DNA of 62,000 nt from positions 41,397,368 through 41,459,367 of the forward strand of contig CM055103.1 in the NCBI GenBank assembly GCA_029204225.1, in the 5' to 3' direction. The position numbers were made by a program, and so were the translations under genes. Within the stretch, counting starts at the first letter, position 1; each line of letters starts with the position of its first letter. This DNA comes from Diphasiastrum complanatum. Taxonomy: Eukaryota > Streptophyta > Lycopodiopsida > Lycopodiales > Lycopodiaceae. The notes under the pieces were generated by a model. That model did not search any database and was not told the DNA's origin. It saw only the letters and a list, made by a program, of their open reading frames with translations. Shown piece by piece: positions 32,410 to 42,074 of the stretch.

Positions 32410-32873
32410 ATTCGCTCAATGTAGTCTCGTAGGGATTCAAGTTCCTTATCCATATGCATTCACCCTAGTTGCAGAAAGGGATCAGAAAGGGCATGAGTGC
32501 TTTTGAACAGGGTGACAAATTCAGCTTTCAAGATATCACAGTTATCACGTTCATTCTGCTCTAGATTGAAATACCAATTTTTCATAGTGCGCGTAAGGCA
32601 CAAGTTAAAGAAACATAATAACTCTTGTGGGTTGTCATCTTTATAGGCTCTACGCACTTGGGTGTAGATTTGTAAAAGCCATGTAGGATCTCCCTTTCCA
32701 TCAAACCCTGCTCGGTCGCTCTTGACGGCGTGAGGAACAAATGGCCTAGGATCATCCATCACAAGCAAATCTATGTCAACATTTTTGTTGGCTATCTTGA
32801 TTGGTATATCTAGTAGCTCATCGAGGTCTCTATGATCCAGCACAGATAGCCTCCTACCGGATTTTAGGTGCAT
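32410..32873 (-). pseudogene. gypsy gag fragment
   Basis: 138-codon open stretch with GDPTWLLQIYTQVRRAYKDD, FFNLCLTRTMKNWYFNLEQN and KAEFVTLFKSTHALSDPF. This is the retrotransposon gag capsid pattern (L...A/T-x-x-W-Y-x-x-L followed by 'F...F'). A stop at 32460 is followed by HMDKELESLRDYIERMKRL-like residues, normal for gag. No zinc knuckle or pol follows in either direction, so it is an isolated fragment. Its sequence differs from the gag at 6435-6500. Confidence 0.75.
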
Positions 32874-32879
32874 ACACTA

Positions 32880-34190
32880 GAGTAATCACTTTTTATGTTT
32901 CGCTTTTCGGATTTTCTCAATGTTTTTGCAAATCTTTCTTAATGGAAATAAGTGGATCAAAAAAATGAAACAAGAAAGGTGAATAAAACAAAAGCCAATG
33001 ATGCAAAGTGAGGTGCTAATAATCAATCAGATCAGATTTAACACAACATTTACAGTTCCTAGTGAATATAATTTCTGGAATACCCGTTGCTAGTCTTTTG
33101 TAGACGATCTTTGTAGTTCTGGGGTTACCATTCTGTAATTAGATATTCTCGTACGATTTGCGACATCTAGAATTTTGTTAGAAGATTGCGTGCAAATCCG
33201 ATAATAGAGGTAACTGGTCTTTCAATCTGTTTGATTAAATAATTATTGGTGGTATGTTGTTTAGGTTAAGCCAAATACTAAACAATACTTTTACATGCCT
33301 AATATAGGTAAAGAGAAAATCAAAACATTTGCAAGTGCTCTTAATGTTTAGGATTATGTGAATGCAAGGGACAATGATTCTATAGTAGATACACTATATA
33401 AGGTTTGCAGGTAAGATAGTGATTCCATGAGCAAGAAGAACGAAGAAAACTTTAAATTTTATAGTGATAATGGGATCTATTAAGTGGAGATGGATTGAAA
33501 CTTGATGTATTGGCTAATGAATTTGAATCATGCGAAGATGAATAATTAGTTACAACGACTTTCTATTGTTCTTTTATTGCATCATCTTCTGCACCAAAAT
33601 ACTTTCCATCAACTTTTCATTAGAGAAACCAAAAAAATAATATGGAAAAATTTCCAATGCGAGTATCATGCTGCATACAATCATTTTATATCATTCATCA
33701 TATCAATTATCAAACATACTGCATACATTAATATTGAAATCACTTGCAATCCATCCGTCCATTTGATGAGCTTGAATAAGGTATATATTATCCATGATCA
33801 AACTAATTTGTAATATATATAATTTAAAGCGTGAAAAATCTATCTTACATGTTTATTTATGGTTAAAAATGAGGGAGTTCAAATTTCTCAACTTCAAAAG
33901 ATAGATTTTTAATATTCATACACATCCATTTTGTCATGTTGTATCATCCCTATATTGCACACCATCTTGATCTAGCATGAGTGCACGTAATCAAGTTAGA
34001 TCTTGTTTAGAGCTAAGTCATCACCTCATTCAATTGTGTCATGTACAAATTGCTGAAAATCACATCTTACGGTGTTATACCTTGTACCATATTTGATTGA
34101 CAAAACATAGTATCCACACATACAACATAGCTTCACGAGCCACACCACATGACAAAATTATCAAGTGAGTTGTAAATCTAGAACTCAAAA
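32880..34190. other. AT-rich intergenic DNA, no gene recognised
   Basis: No frame above ~80 codons and no motif. I looked on the minus strand for a RING-type CxxC/HxxH exon that could complete the gene at 34196-35260 and did not see one. Confidence 0.45.
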
Positions 34191-34195
34191 AACTA

Positions 34196-35260
34196 TCATA
34201 CTTTCATCAACAAATCACAATTATGAATAGAATAATAAAGCATGCACTTTATAGGTTGTTTTACAAAGTGACCATCCGATCTAAAGGCCAAACTAGACGT
34301 TGAATATTGTGTACCCAAGCTACAAGGTCCACCTTGTGTTTCACTCACGCTTGTACAAAGTGAAGGTTTTGGGTTTTGCTTGCAGCATTCGTCTTCGTCG
34401 TCGCTCGGAATATAATAACTTGCGGATACTGGGATAGTTACATCAGCTCTCTCATTTCTAGATATAAGCAGCTGAAACGTGTAACTTCCGAGCGAGTTAA
34501 TGTCCCGCGGCGAGCCACGGCGAGGTCTTCGATAAAGTGTATTGGCTACTGTCCAGATGAACAATAGGGAATTCAGAAAAACAAAATACACATCTAAACC
34601 GAAGAGCACATAGCCAAGCGTGTAAAGCACGGGAGCAGCAGCATCGAAGGAAAACCTTAGCGCCCAAATGCTCGTAACTAGGCGTGGAAAGAATGAGAAC
34701 ATCCATATCAAAAGCATCGGCAAAGAGGCTCTTAATAGCTGCCACCTTGCGTCTTCGTATCGAAAGTGATCTCCATACTCGAATTGACAATAATTGTAGT
34801 ACATGATAATCATGCGCTCTAAAATATTCCATGCGACTAACGCTCGCAAGGGTTTCAGCGGACCCTCTGTTTTGCTATAATGGATCAACGCTAGACAAAT
34901 TATAATTATCGCAGTGTTTGAGAGGATCCGGCGAAGCAGCTCCCTGGTGCTGGAGCATCTGTATTCATCCGTAGTGAACCTTATGGCATGCTGAGTCGCA
35001 AGCCATAAAGCACTATATTGTGGCGCTCTCACTAGCAAGAAGCTTTCACCACCTTCCTCATTACTTTGCACGGTTTGGAGACTTGCAATATTGACTTCGA
35101 CTTGACTAAGATCTTCGTTTTCGAAGCTCGGTCGGGATCTCGTTTCTTCTTCTTCTTGTTTTAGAGGTAGTTGAAATTTAGGAAAAATGCCAAATAAATT
35201 GGTGGCATGGTTCTTCTCACTTGTGGAAGTGCCACACAAGATTATCCAAGCCTATTTACC
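34196..35260 (-). CDS. multi-pass membrane protein, possibly membrane part of a RING-H2 E3 ligase
   Basis: One open frame of ~350 codons without ATG at its start (it opens after a TAG at about 35256), so an upstream exon is likely. An acidic/polar N-terminus is followed by hydrophobic segments around SNTAIIIICLALIHYS, LRASLPMLLIWMFSFFPRL and LYTLGYVLFGLDVYFVFLNS, then INSLGSYTFQL and SDDEDECC. The plan GPLKPLRALV (membrane loop), paired membrane segments with FGLDVYFVF, a short conserved linker and D-x-ECC resembles the plant membrane RING-H2 proteins of the At1g12760/At1g63170/RIE1 group, where ECC starts the RING. A strong donor GTGAGT lies at 34348-34343, so a RING could be in a lost or distant exon. 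Inference only. No frameshift or stop; best host-gene candidate. Confidence 0.5.
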
Positions 35261-35261
35261 T

Positions 35262-35945
35262 AGACTCTAATCGCCACATACACATGTACAATAATATTAT
35301 GCCCCTTGCATGGTTAAGGTTTAACTGGATGAAGTTTAAAGGATGCTATGCTTCAAGCCTTGAGGGTTGTTGATCTTTGAACAAGTTTGAAGGTTGGATT
35401 TTAGGCATTATTGTAGCATGCCCTTTGAGGCTATATACCTTGCTCTTAGAGGCCTTTCTTGCACTTAGTGGCTAATAAATTGAGTAGTGGTTCCCTAAAA
35501 CGTCTATTGCAAGGTTAGGTTGTGCAAAACAAAAACAAGAAAAGAAAACCCTCCTTTCAATCTATGAGGATGGAAAGATCGTCACTAGAAAAAGGAATGA
35601 ACCTATGAAAGTAAGATTAAATACCTATCAACTAAAAAAGGGCTATCATTATATAAGAATGGAAAAACTTATCACTTAAAAAAAGGTGATCATGAAACAT
35701 TTGAGAATAAGAATTAAAAAGCTATCACTAGAAAAAGGGCTTTTTTTATATAAGGATTAAAAAACCTATCCCTAAAGTAAAGATGATCATGAAACATTTG
35801 AAAACCATCACTAAACCAAGGGGCTGAAATATCTGAAAGTACAAAAATTTGAAAGTAAAAGCCAAAAGCAAACTAGTTATTCAAGAAAGTTGGCTTGTAC
35901 ATATTCAATGTGACCATCTTGCAGGAATAAAGCTTATAACTAATG
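35262..35945. other. A-rich DNA with a degenerate ~95-bp repeat
   Basis: 'gatcatgaaacatttga' occurs at about 35688 and 35783, and 'tcacta(g/a)aaaaagg' variants near 35581, 35672 and 35725. No gene seen. Confidence 0.5.
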
Positions 35946-35950
35946 TGTCA

Positions 35951-35951
<1 letters not shown>

Positions 35952-36026
<75 letters not shown>
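35952..36026. repeat. (GA)n microsatellite
   Basis: About 37 uninterrupted GA units. The Arg-Glu frames on the plus strand and Ser-Leu frames on the minus strand are artefacts of this tract. Confidence 0.97.
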
Positions 36027-36029
<3 letters not shown>

Positions 36030-36860
36030 CTCTGTTCGATGAATTGGAACAAATGGCATCGGAACCACTGAAGAAGAAAAAGAAGTTTATGTCCCAGATC
36101 AAGGCAAAAAAGACAAATCTTCACTATGTATGTCTGGACATATGATGAAATGTTGTCTGAAAAGAAAGAAACCTATGGCAGTGATGATGGAGGTCCCTAG
36201 TGAAAAAATCAAACTTTGAAAATCAACGGGTAAATGTTTCTTTAGTACAACTTCTTTCTTGCCTAATGATTTATTTCATTCAAGAGGCATGTCATGTACT
36301 TTTAGTACATTTGTGCTTAAAAATGCATTATAATATTTAGTGTAAGTTTTGTTAGGCCTGTAAGAAGCTATTAGCCTTAACAATAAAAGCATCAAGAATT
36401 TTTATTAAGAATAAGGTGGTACCCTCTTTAGGCCCCTCAAAGTACCTTAATAAGGATGATAGGCCAATAAGCGCCCAAATACATGTGATAAGACTTAATA
36501 AGGGCTAACTATCCTTCAAGATAGTTATGTTTAGTCGAGTCGGGGCAATGTCAATAAGTAGGCAAGAGACAACAATTTTTTAATCTTTCGTCTCATTTGC
36601 AAGAAAGAGTACTACGAGCTCTATCTCCTCTTCCTCCTTTGTGACTTTAAGCCTTGGAATTTCCATTTGTTAGGTCTCATATGCCCTATCCACATGAATC
36701 CAAGCTCTATTCTGTGTCTTGTAATCATTTCCTCATTATTAATGTGATTCCATGGAGATCTTCTTGTTTTTAGCTTCTTCTTATGCATATGTTATGACAA
36801 TAATACATCGAGGTGACATTGCGCTGGTGGTCAGCAAACTATGACGACAACTAATTTTTG
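36030..36860. other. no gene recognised
   Basis: A short plus-strand stretch after the microsatellite (LFDELEQMASEPLKKKKKFM, 36030-36090) is protein-like but stops by 36145. The rest is AT-rich without motif. Confidence 0.4.
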
Positions 36861-36862
36861 AA

Positions 36863-37443
36863 ATAGTCGACGCATTGCGACATGTCACAATTCGACACGC
36901 AAACGTGGATATGGAGTGGCATTTTTCTGAAAAAAATATGTGGACATAGCCGTCACAATCGACATGTTGCAATTCGACACGTAGACGTGGATATGGAGTG
37001 GCATTTTTTTGGAAATAATACGTGGACATCACAATTCGACCTCCATTGGATTGCGACGTCCATGTCAGCAATCCAGCACCTGACTTTTTTCAAAAGACTT
37101 TTGTACAAAAAACTAGACATTAGAATTCAACATATTTTATCATGTCGGATTCCGACGTCTGTTGGTTTTTGCCATTTCCACACAAACCATGCCAAACAAT
37201 TTTGGCACTCATTTTTTAAATTTTGGTTAAAAAAAATTTGCGTGGTACTGGCAGTTCCATGCAAAAATAAATAAATGCCAGACCCACCTCCAGTCTAGAT
37301 TTGACCAGCAGGGTCCTCAGAGAATTTTTGGCGTGCATCTACCACACGTGGCAGAGCCACGCAAAGAAAAATGTCAAAATTTAGATTAAGTATCGGGTTT
37401 GCGTGGCAGCGTCGCATGGCAAAACGCCCATATGTGTAGTTGT
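36863..37443. mobile_element. DNA-transposon-like terminal/subterminal repeats
   Basis: An ~82-bp unit with 'cgtggatatggagtggcatt' is tandemly duplicated at about 36880-36961 and 36962-37043. 37210-37440 contains the word 'ttgcgtgg' and its complement 'ccacgcaa' several times. The right edge read inward, CACAACTACACATATGGGCG, resembles a CACTA end with an inserted 'aac'. Subterminal repeats in both orientations are typical of CACTA elements. No transposase seen and no left end found. Confidence 0.4.
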
Positions 37444-37459
37444 GAAACTAGTGAAGGTT

Positions 37460-37938
37460 TCAAGTCTCTCTTATGTCTTCGTTTCTTTTGAAGTCAGATT
37501 TGTAAATTGATTTTGTGCCTCTTGTATTTGCTTGAATAGGCTGCGAAGGTATAGGAATTTCTTGATAGTAAATATCTACTTTAGGTTGTTCATTTGTCTC
37601 ATATGGTTTTGCATTGTCAAAAGATTCAGGATTCTCAATAAATATAGCTCTTTTGGATTTGATCAGATTTGGTAAATCCATAATTGAGTGAATTGAATCA
37701 TGTGAATCATCACTCACTAAATCTTCTAAATCATCAAAACGATCGATATGTGTTGTTTTTCTAATATCCAAAATAAAAAACAATGATGGAGAACCGCAAA
37801 GAGTACTAGGTCAAGAACCTGAGGGAGTGGCTTCGTAAAAAAAAATCTTTCAATAGGAACATCATAAGATGATGAATCAGGTGTGGCTATGTATTGAGTT
37901 ACAACTACATGAATAGAAGAAGAAGAACTACTTGGCAT
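37460..37938 (-). pseudogene. unrecognised retroelement-like frames
   Basis: An ATG-started frame at 37938 (MPSSSSSSIHVVVTQYIATP) runs 70 codons. An overlapping frame at 37783-37460 is acidic and polar (RFDDLEDLVSDDSHDSIHSI). The combination of a Ser-rich start and acidic linker fits the N-terminal region of a plant gypsy gag, but no capsid or knuckle is readable. Confidence 0.3.
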
Positions 37939-37939
37939 C

Positions 37940-38600
37940 TTAAAAACATAAAAGTTTTGATTCTAATTGTATGTATAGCATTGATAGAAATAAAAATATG
38001 AACGTGAAAATTTAGAAACCACAAATGTTATGCTATGCTAGTCATAGAAGAGTTAAACAACCTATGCCAACATCAATAGAAATAAAAGAGCACATTCAAC
38101 ATAAAGTCAAAAATAAAAGAGATAATTTCAAGCTGCAAAGGTTGTTTCTTAGATGCTAGAGGGGTGCCCGCCTCTAGTTAGGGTTAGGGATAGAGCTTAG
38201 AAGTTATGTTTGCTTGATTGGTTTTGTTCAAATGGTAGGGTTAGGCTTGGTAAGGTCGGGTTGGTCTCCTTAGCTGGTAAAGTTGGTCGCGATATCCGAT
38301 GGTCAATGAAGTTGGTTACGATATTTCGTCACAAAATCTGGGCAAGAAAAGAAGCCCTTTAATTTACAAAGTTAAAAAAAAAATCTATTTAAGGACCAAA
38401 GAATAGGACATGACACCTCATTTACGAATTTGCGTTCATGCTTGTCTGCACATAGTCCCCAGTCTTTCATTTCTATTGAGGTAATATTTCTTACTTTTTT
38501 TTTTAAGTCTTTTTATATGCTCAACATTGTAAAATAGATGCTAAACATCTTTATGTAGACATTTTGGCTTTTAAACTTTTTATAGATTAAACACCCAAAA
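37940..38600. other. no gene recognised
   Basis: AT-rich, poly-A and poly-T runs near 38375 and 38498. A single palindrome 'ctatgctagtcatag' near 38033 is an outlying relative of the array at 38605-39010. Confidence 0.5.
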
Positions 38601-38604
38601 ATTC

Positions 38605-39010
38605 ATTGTTTATGCTATGCTAAGCATAGCCTAGAAACTTTAATATGTTATGCTCACCATAGAAGACTAGTCTAGTTTACATTCATTCCTATGTTAAGAA
38701 TATCAAGCCATTTGATTTAATGGACCTTTGTTATGCTCAGCATAGAAACCCTCTCCCTCTTGTCCATGTTCTATGCTAAGCATAGCATCTCTCGGGACTC
38801 TACAAGCATACGCTATGCCTAGCATAGAAGCCTAGTCTAGTTTACTTTCATTCCTATGTTGAGCATAACAAGTCTTTCCATTTAACGAACCTTTGCTATT
38901 CTTCCATGTTCTATGTTGAGCATAACATCTCTTCGAACTCTACGAGCACATGCTATGCCCAGCATAGCAAACATCTACATGGTCTTACCATTGCTATGCT
39001 AAGCATAGGG
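38605..39010. repeat. array of short palindromes (CTATGCTnAGCATAG type), ~40-bp spacing
   Basis: Ten imperfect palindromes centred near 38618, 38654, 38690, 38736, 38774, 38818, 38864, 38914, 38956 and 38997. The best ones read 'gctatgctaagcatagc' and 'tctatgctaagcatag'. A higher-order unit of about 140-170 bp is visible: 'cctagtctagtttac' and 'ttccatgttctatg' recur at 38671/38832 and 38764/38904. The right end overlaps the C-terminal end of the frame 39693-38953. Confidence 0.85.
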
Positions 39011-39693
39011 AAAGGCATCCACTCCTTGATATTGATGATAGGTGTATCAAGATCAGGTAATTGGTCGTGATCGATCGGGAATGGAGAGGTACAATTATCC
39101 TGATGTTGAGCACAGTAGTCGGCATTCACACAATCAATGGTAGCTAGACTGTGACTCCAGTTTATGATATCAGTAGATTTAACATAATGACCTTTTTGGT
39201 GGCTGGATTGGTATGGTTCAAACACTGAGTTGGTGGTTGAGGACCCTTCGTCATAAATGCGTGCAGGTTTGAGTTTGTCTGTTGAATCAATGGTGATAGA
39301 ACTCTCACGATTTCCAAAAGTGAGTCGACCTTTGCTCCATCCATGAACGACTCGTGCATTGGTGAGCCACGGACGACCAAGTAGTAATTCACATGAATAG
39401 GCATTATTGGGAATATAAAGTACTACGAGATCGATAGAAAACTTGAGACCTCCTAGTGGAAGGAAACCGGTAGGTCGAACCACACTTTGATCAGCCATCC
39501 GAAGCTGACAAGTGGGTTTGGCCAACTTGTCTCTCAGATTCCATTCTATCATGAGGAATGTGGAAATGATATTGACACCGGAGCCACCATCGAGTACCGC
39601 TAAAACTTCATGTGATTGGTGATGGGTAGCTGGGATTTTGATGTTGCCTTGTTCGCTAAGTGGATTGGTGAGATGTAAGGGCATTTCAGGCAA
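38953..39693 (-). pseudogene. gypsy aspartic protease fragment
   Basis: 246-codon frame without an ATG-proven start. The retropepsin active site LAVLDGGSGVNIIS lies at residues 31-44 (Asp35). DGG(S/A)GVN is the form found in a group of plant gypsy elements instead of DTGS. Then ADQSVVRPTGFLPLGGLKFS (flap region), YIPNNAYSCELLLGRPWLTN (the ILGRPWL-type motif) and GRLTFGN. After residue ~125 the frame is a polar linker to RT that ends in palindrome-array sequence; RT is absent. The protease would mature the gag-pol polyprotein; here it is an orphan. Confidence 0.88.
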
Positions 39694-39987
39694 CTCATCA
39701 AGACTGGTGATGTTATTGGATTGGATCTGGTGTTTCCATTTGCCAGCATGCTTCCAGAGAACATGGAAGGGAAGGGTGACATTGAAGAATCAATTTTGGA
39801 CTTTCTCAAAATCCATTTTAAAAAATGGACAACAGATTTTCAAGATGCTAATTAATCATAGAATAATTGAACTTTGACAACTTTTAATACTTGTCTTACA
39901 AAAGATATATTTGGTTTTGGAGGTCCACCCACCGCGGCAGGTAGAGCCTCCAGAATTTGAAAATAAAATAGAATTTTTTTTTTGATG

Positions 39988-41757
39988 TCCCTATTGCGGT
40001 CCTCTGCGGTCCCTCTGCAGTCTCTAATGAGGTCCCTACGGTCCTCTGCATCCCTAATGCGGTCCTTCTATGGCTATACTACGGTCCCTAATGCGGTCCA
40101 TCTGCGGTCCCTCTACGGTCCTCTACGATCCCTAATGCGGTCCCTAATGACGTCCCTAATGCCGTCCTCTATGGGCCCTAATGCGGTCCCTTTGTGGTCC
40201 TCTACGGTCCCTCTGCGGTCCATCTGTGGTCCTCTATGGTCCTCCTGTCGCGACGGGAGATTCTGAATTCTACGGTCCTCTGCGGTCCTCTGTGTCTCTC
40301 TATGGTCCTCTGCGGTCCTCCCACTGCGGCGGGAGGTTCTGAGTTCTACGGTCCTCTGCGGTCCCTCTACGGTCTTCTATGGTCCTCTGCGGTCCTCTAC
40401 AATCTGATGCGGTCCCACTTCGGTCCCTCTGCGGTCTTCTACGGTCCCTCTGCGATCCTATGCGGTCCCTCTACGGTCCTCTATGGTCGTCTGTGGTTCG
40501 ATGCGGTCCTCTACGACCCTCTGCGACCCTCTGTGGTCCTCTGCGGTCCTCTGTGGTCTGATGCGGTATTCTATGACCCTCTACGGTTCTCTGGGGTCCG
40601 TCTGCGACCCTCTATGGACCACCCTCTATGGTCCCTCTGTGACCCTCTACGATCCACCCACCGTTGCAAATGGAGCCTCCAAATTTGTGATCCTCCTCTA
40701 CGGTCCTCCTTTGCAGTCCTTTGCGACCTCTACGGTCCTCTGCGGTCCTCTGTGGTATTCTACGACCCTCTGTGGTCCTCTGCAATCCTCTGCGGTCCCT
40801 CTGCGACCCTCTATGGACCACCTTCTAAGGTCCCTCTGTGACTCTCTACGGTCCACCCACTGTGGTGGGTGGAGCCTCCAAAATTGTGATCCTCCTCTGC
40901 TGTCCTCTACGACCTCTACGGTCCTCCTCTGCGACCTATGCGGTCCGATGCAGTATTCCACGACCCTCTGCGGTCCCTCTGTGACCCTCTACGATCCACC
41001 CTTTATGGTCCCTCTGCGACCCTCTACGGTCCACCCACCGCGGCAGGTGGAGCCTCCAAAATTGTGATCCTCATCCGCGGTCCTCCTCTGAGACCCTCTA
41101 CGGTCCTCTACGGTCTGATCCGGTATTCTACGACCCTCTACGGTCCTCTGCAACCCTCTGTGGTCCCTCTGCGACCTTCTACGGACCACCCTCTATGGTC
41201 CCTCTGCGACCCTCTACGGTCCACCCGTCGTGGTGGGTGGAGCCTCCAAAATTGCGATCCTCCTCTGCGGTCCTCTACGGTGCACCCGCCGCGGCCCTCT
41301 ACGGTCGCTCCCAAAAATGTTTTTTGAGACGGTCCCTAATGCGGTCCCCTGCGACATCTAAGGTCCTCAACGTTCCTCTACGGTCCTCTACGGTCCTCTG
41401 CGGTCCCTCTATGGTCCTCTACGGTCCTCTGTGACCCTATACGGTCCTCTACATCCTCTGCGGTCCGATGCGGTCCTCTACGACCCTCTGCAGTCCTCTG
41501 TGGTCTCTCTACGACCCTCTCTGATCCCTCTGCGACCCTCTGGACCTCTGCGGTCCCTCTAGACCTCTGCGGTCCTCCCGCCGCGGCGGGAGATTCTGAG
41601 TTCTACAGTCCCTCTACGGTCCCTAATGCAATCCCTTTGCGGTCCTCTGAGGTCCCTCTAAGGTCCTTTGCGGTCCCTCTCTGCGGTCCTCTATGGTCCC
41701 TTTGCGGTCCTCTACGGTCCCTCTGGGGTCCCTCTGTGGTCCTCTGCGGTTCCTAAT
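39988..41757. repeat. CGGTCC minisatellite, ~1.77 kb
   Basis: Well over a hundred degenerate copies of a ~10-11-bp unit, (C/A)(T)(G/A)(C/T)GGTCC(C)TCT, follow each other. Superimposed are longer inserts containing GC-rich palindromes ('cccgccgcggcggg', 'cccaccgcggcaggtgg') followed by 'gagcctccaaaattgtgat'. Insert positions near 40652, 40850, 41028 and 41218 give a 180-200-bp higher-order period. Several hundred codons are open in plus frames (GPLRSSTVLCGP-like), but these are translations of the repeat, not genes. Confidence 0.95.
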
Positions 41758-42070
41758 GACAATGTTCATTTACAAAAATTTGATAATTTAGCAGTATGTG
41801 AACCATGTTTGAATTTGGTATGACATGATTGTGTACTATAAAACTCACGCATACACAAATATTAGAAAACTTCTCATAAACATATCCTAGTAGAAAACCT
41901 TATCAAATCAATTAAAAAGTATATAACATTCATAAAAGTGACACATTATTGTAAATCTTTATTCAAATTGTATTTCTTTGTTATATTGTCAAAATTAGCA
42001 GTAACAACCCCTAGCGCTTGAGGTATGCAACACTTAATTTGCCTTTACTGTTTAGGCATAACAACCAATG
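41758..42070. other. AT-rich spacer
   Basis: No frame or motif seen between the minisatellite and the minus-strand pseudogene. Confidence 0.5.
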
Positions 42071-42074
42071 AAAA

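Noticed and set aside
34200-34345. C-terminal 50 residues of the membrane protein frame as true protein
   Set aside because: They follow a strong splice donor and look like intron read-through; kept in the coordinates but not used for family assignment.
35849-36145. Arg-Glu repeat protein (also at 53506-53691 and 55067-55276) and Ser-Leu repeats on the other strand
   Set aside because: Pure products of (GA)n microsatellites.
38953-39010. Conserved C-terminal tail of the gypsy protease frame
   Set aside because: The last ~20 codons are palindrome-array sequence read in frame, not protein conservation.
40194-41327. Long plus-strand open frames (215, 194 and 129 codons) rich in Gly, Pro, Leu, Ser, Arg
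   Set aside because: They translate the CGGTCC minisatellite; several frames and the minus strand are open together and there is no start or codon signature of a gene.
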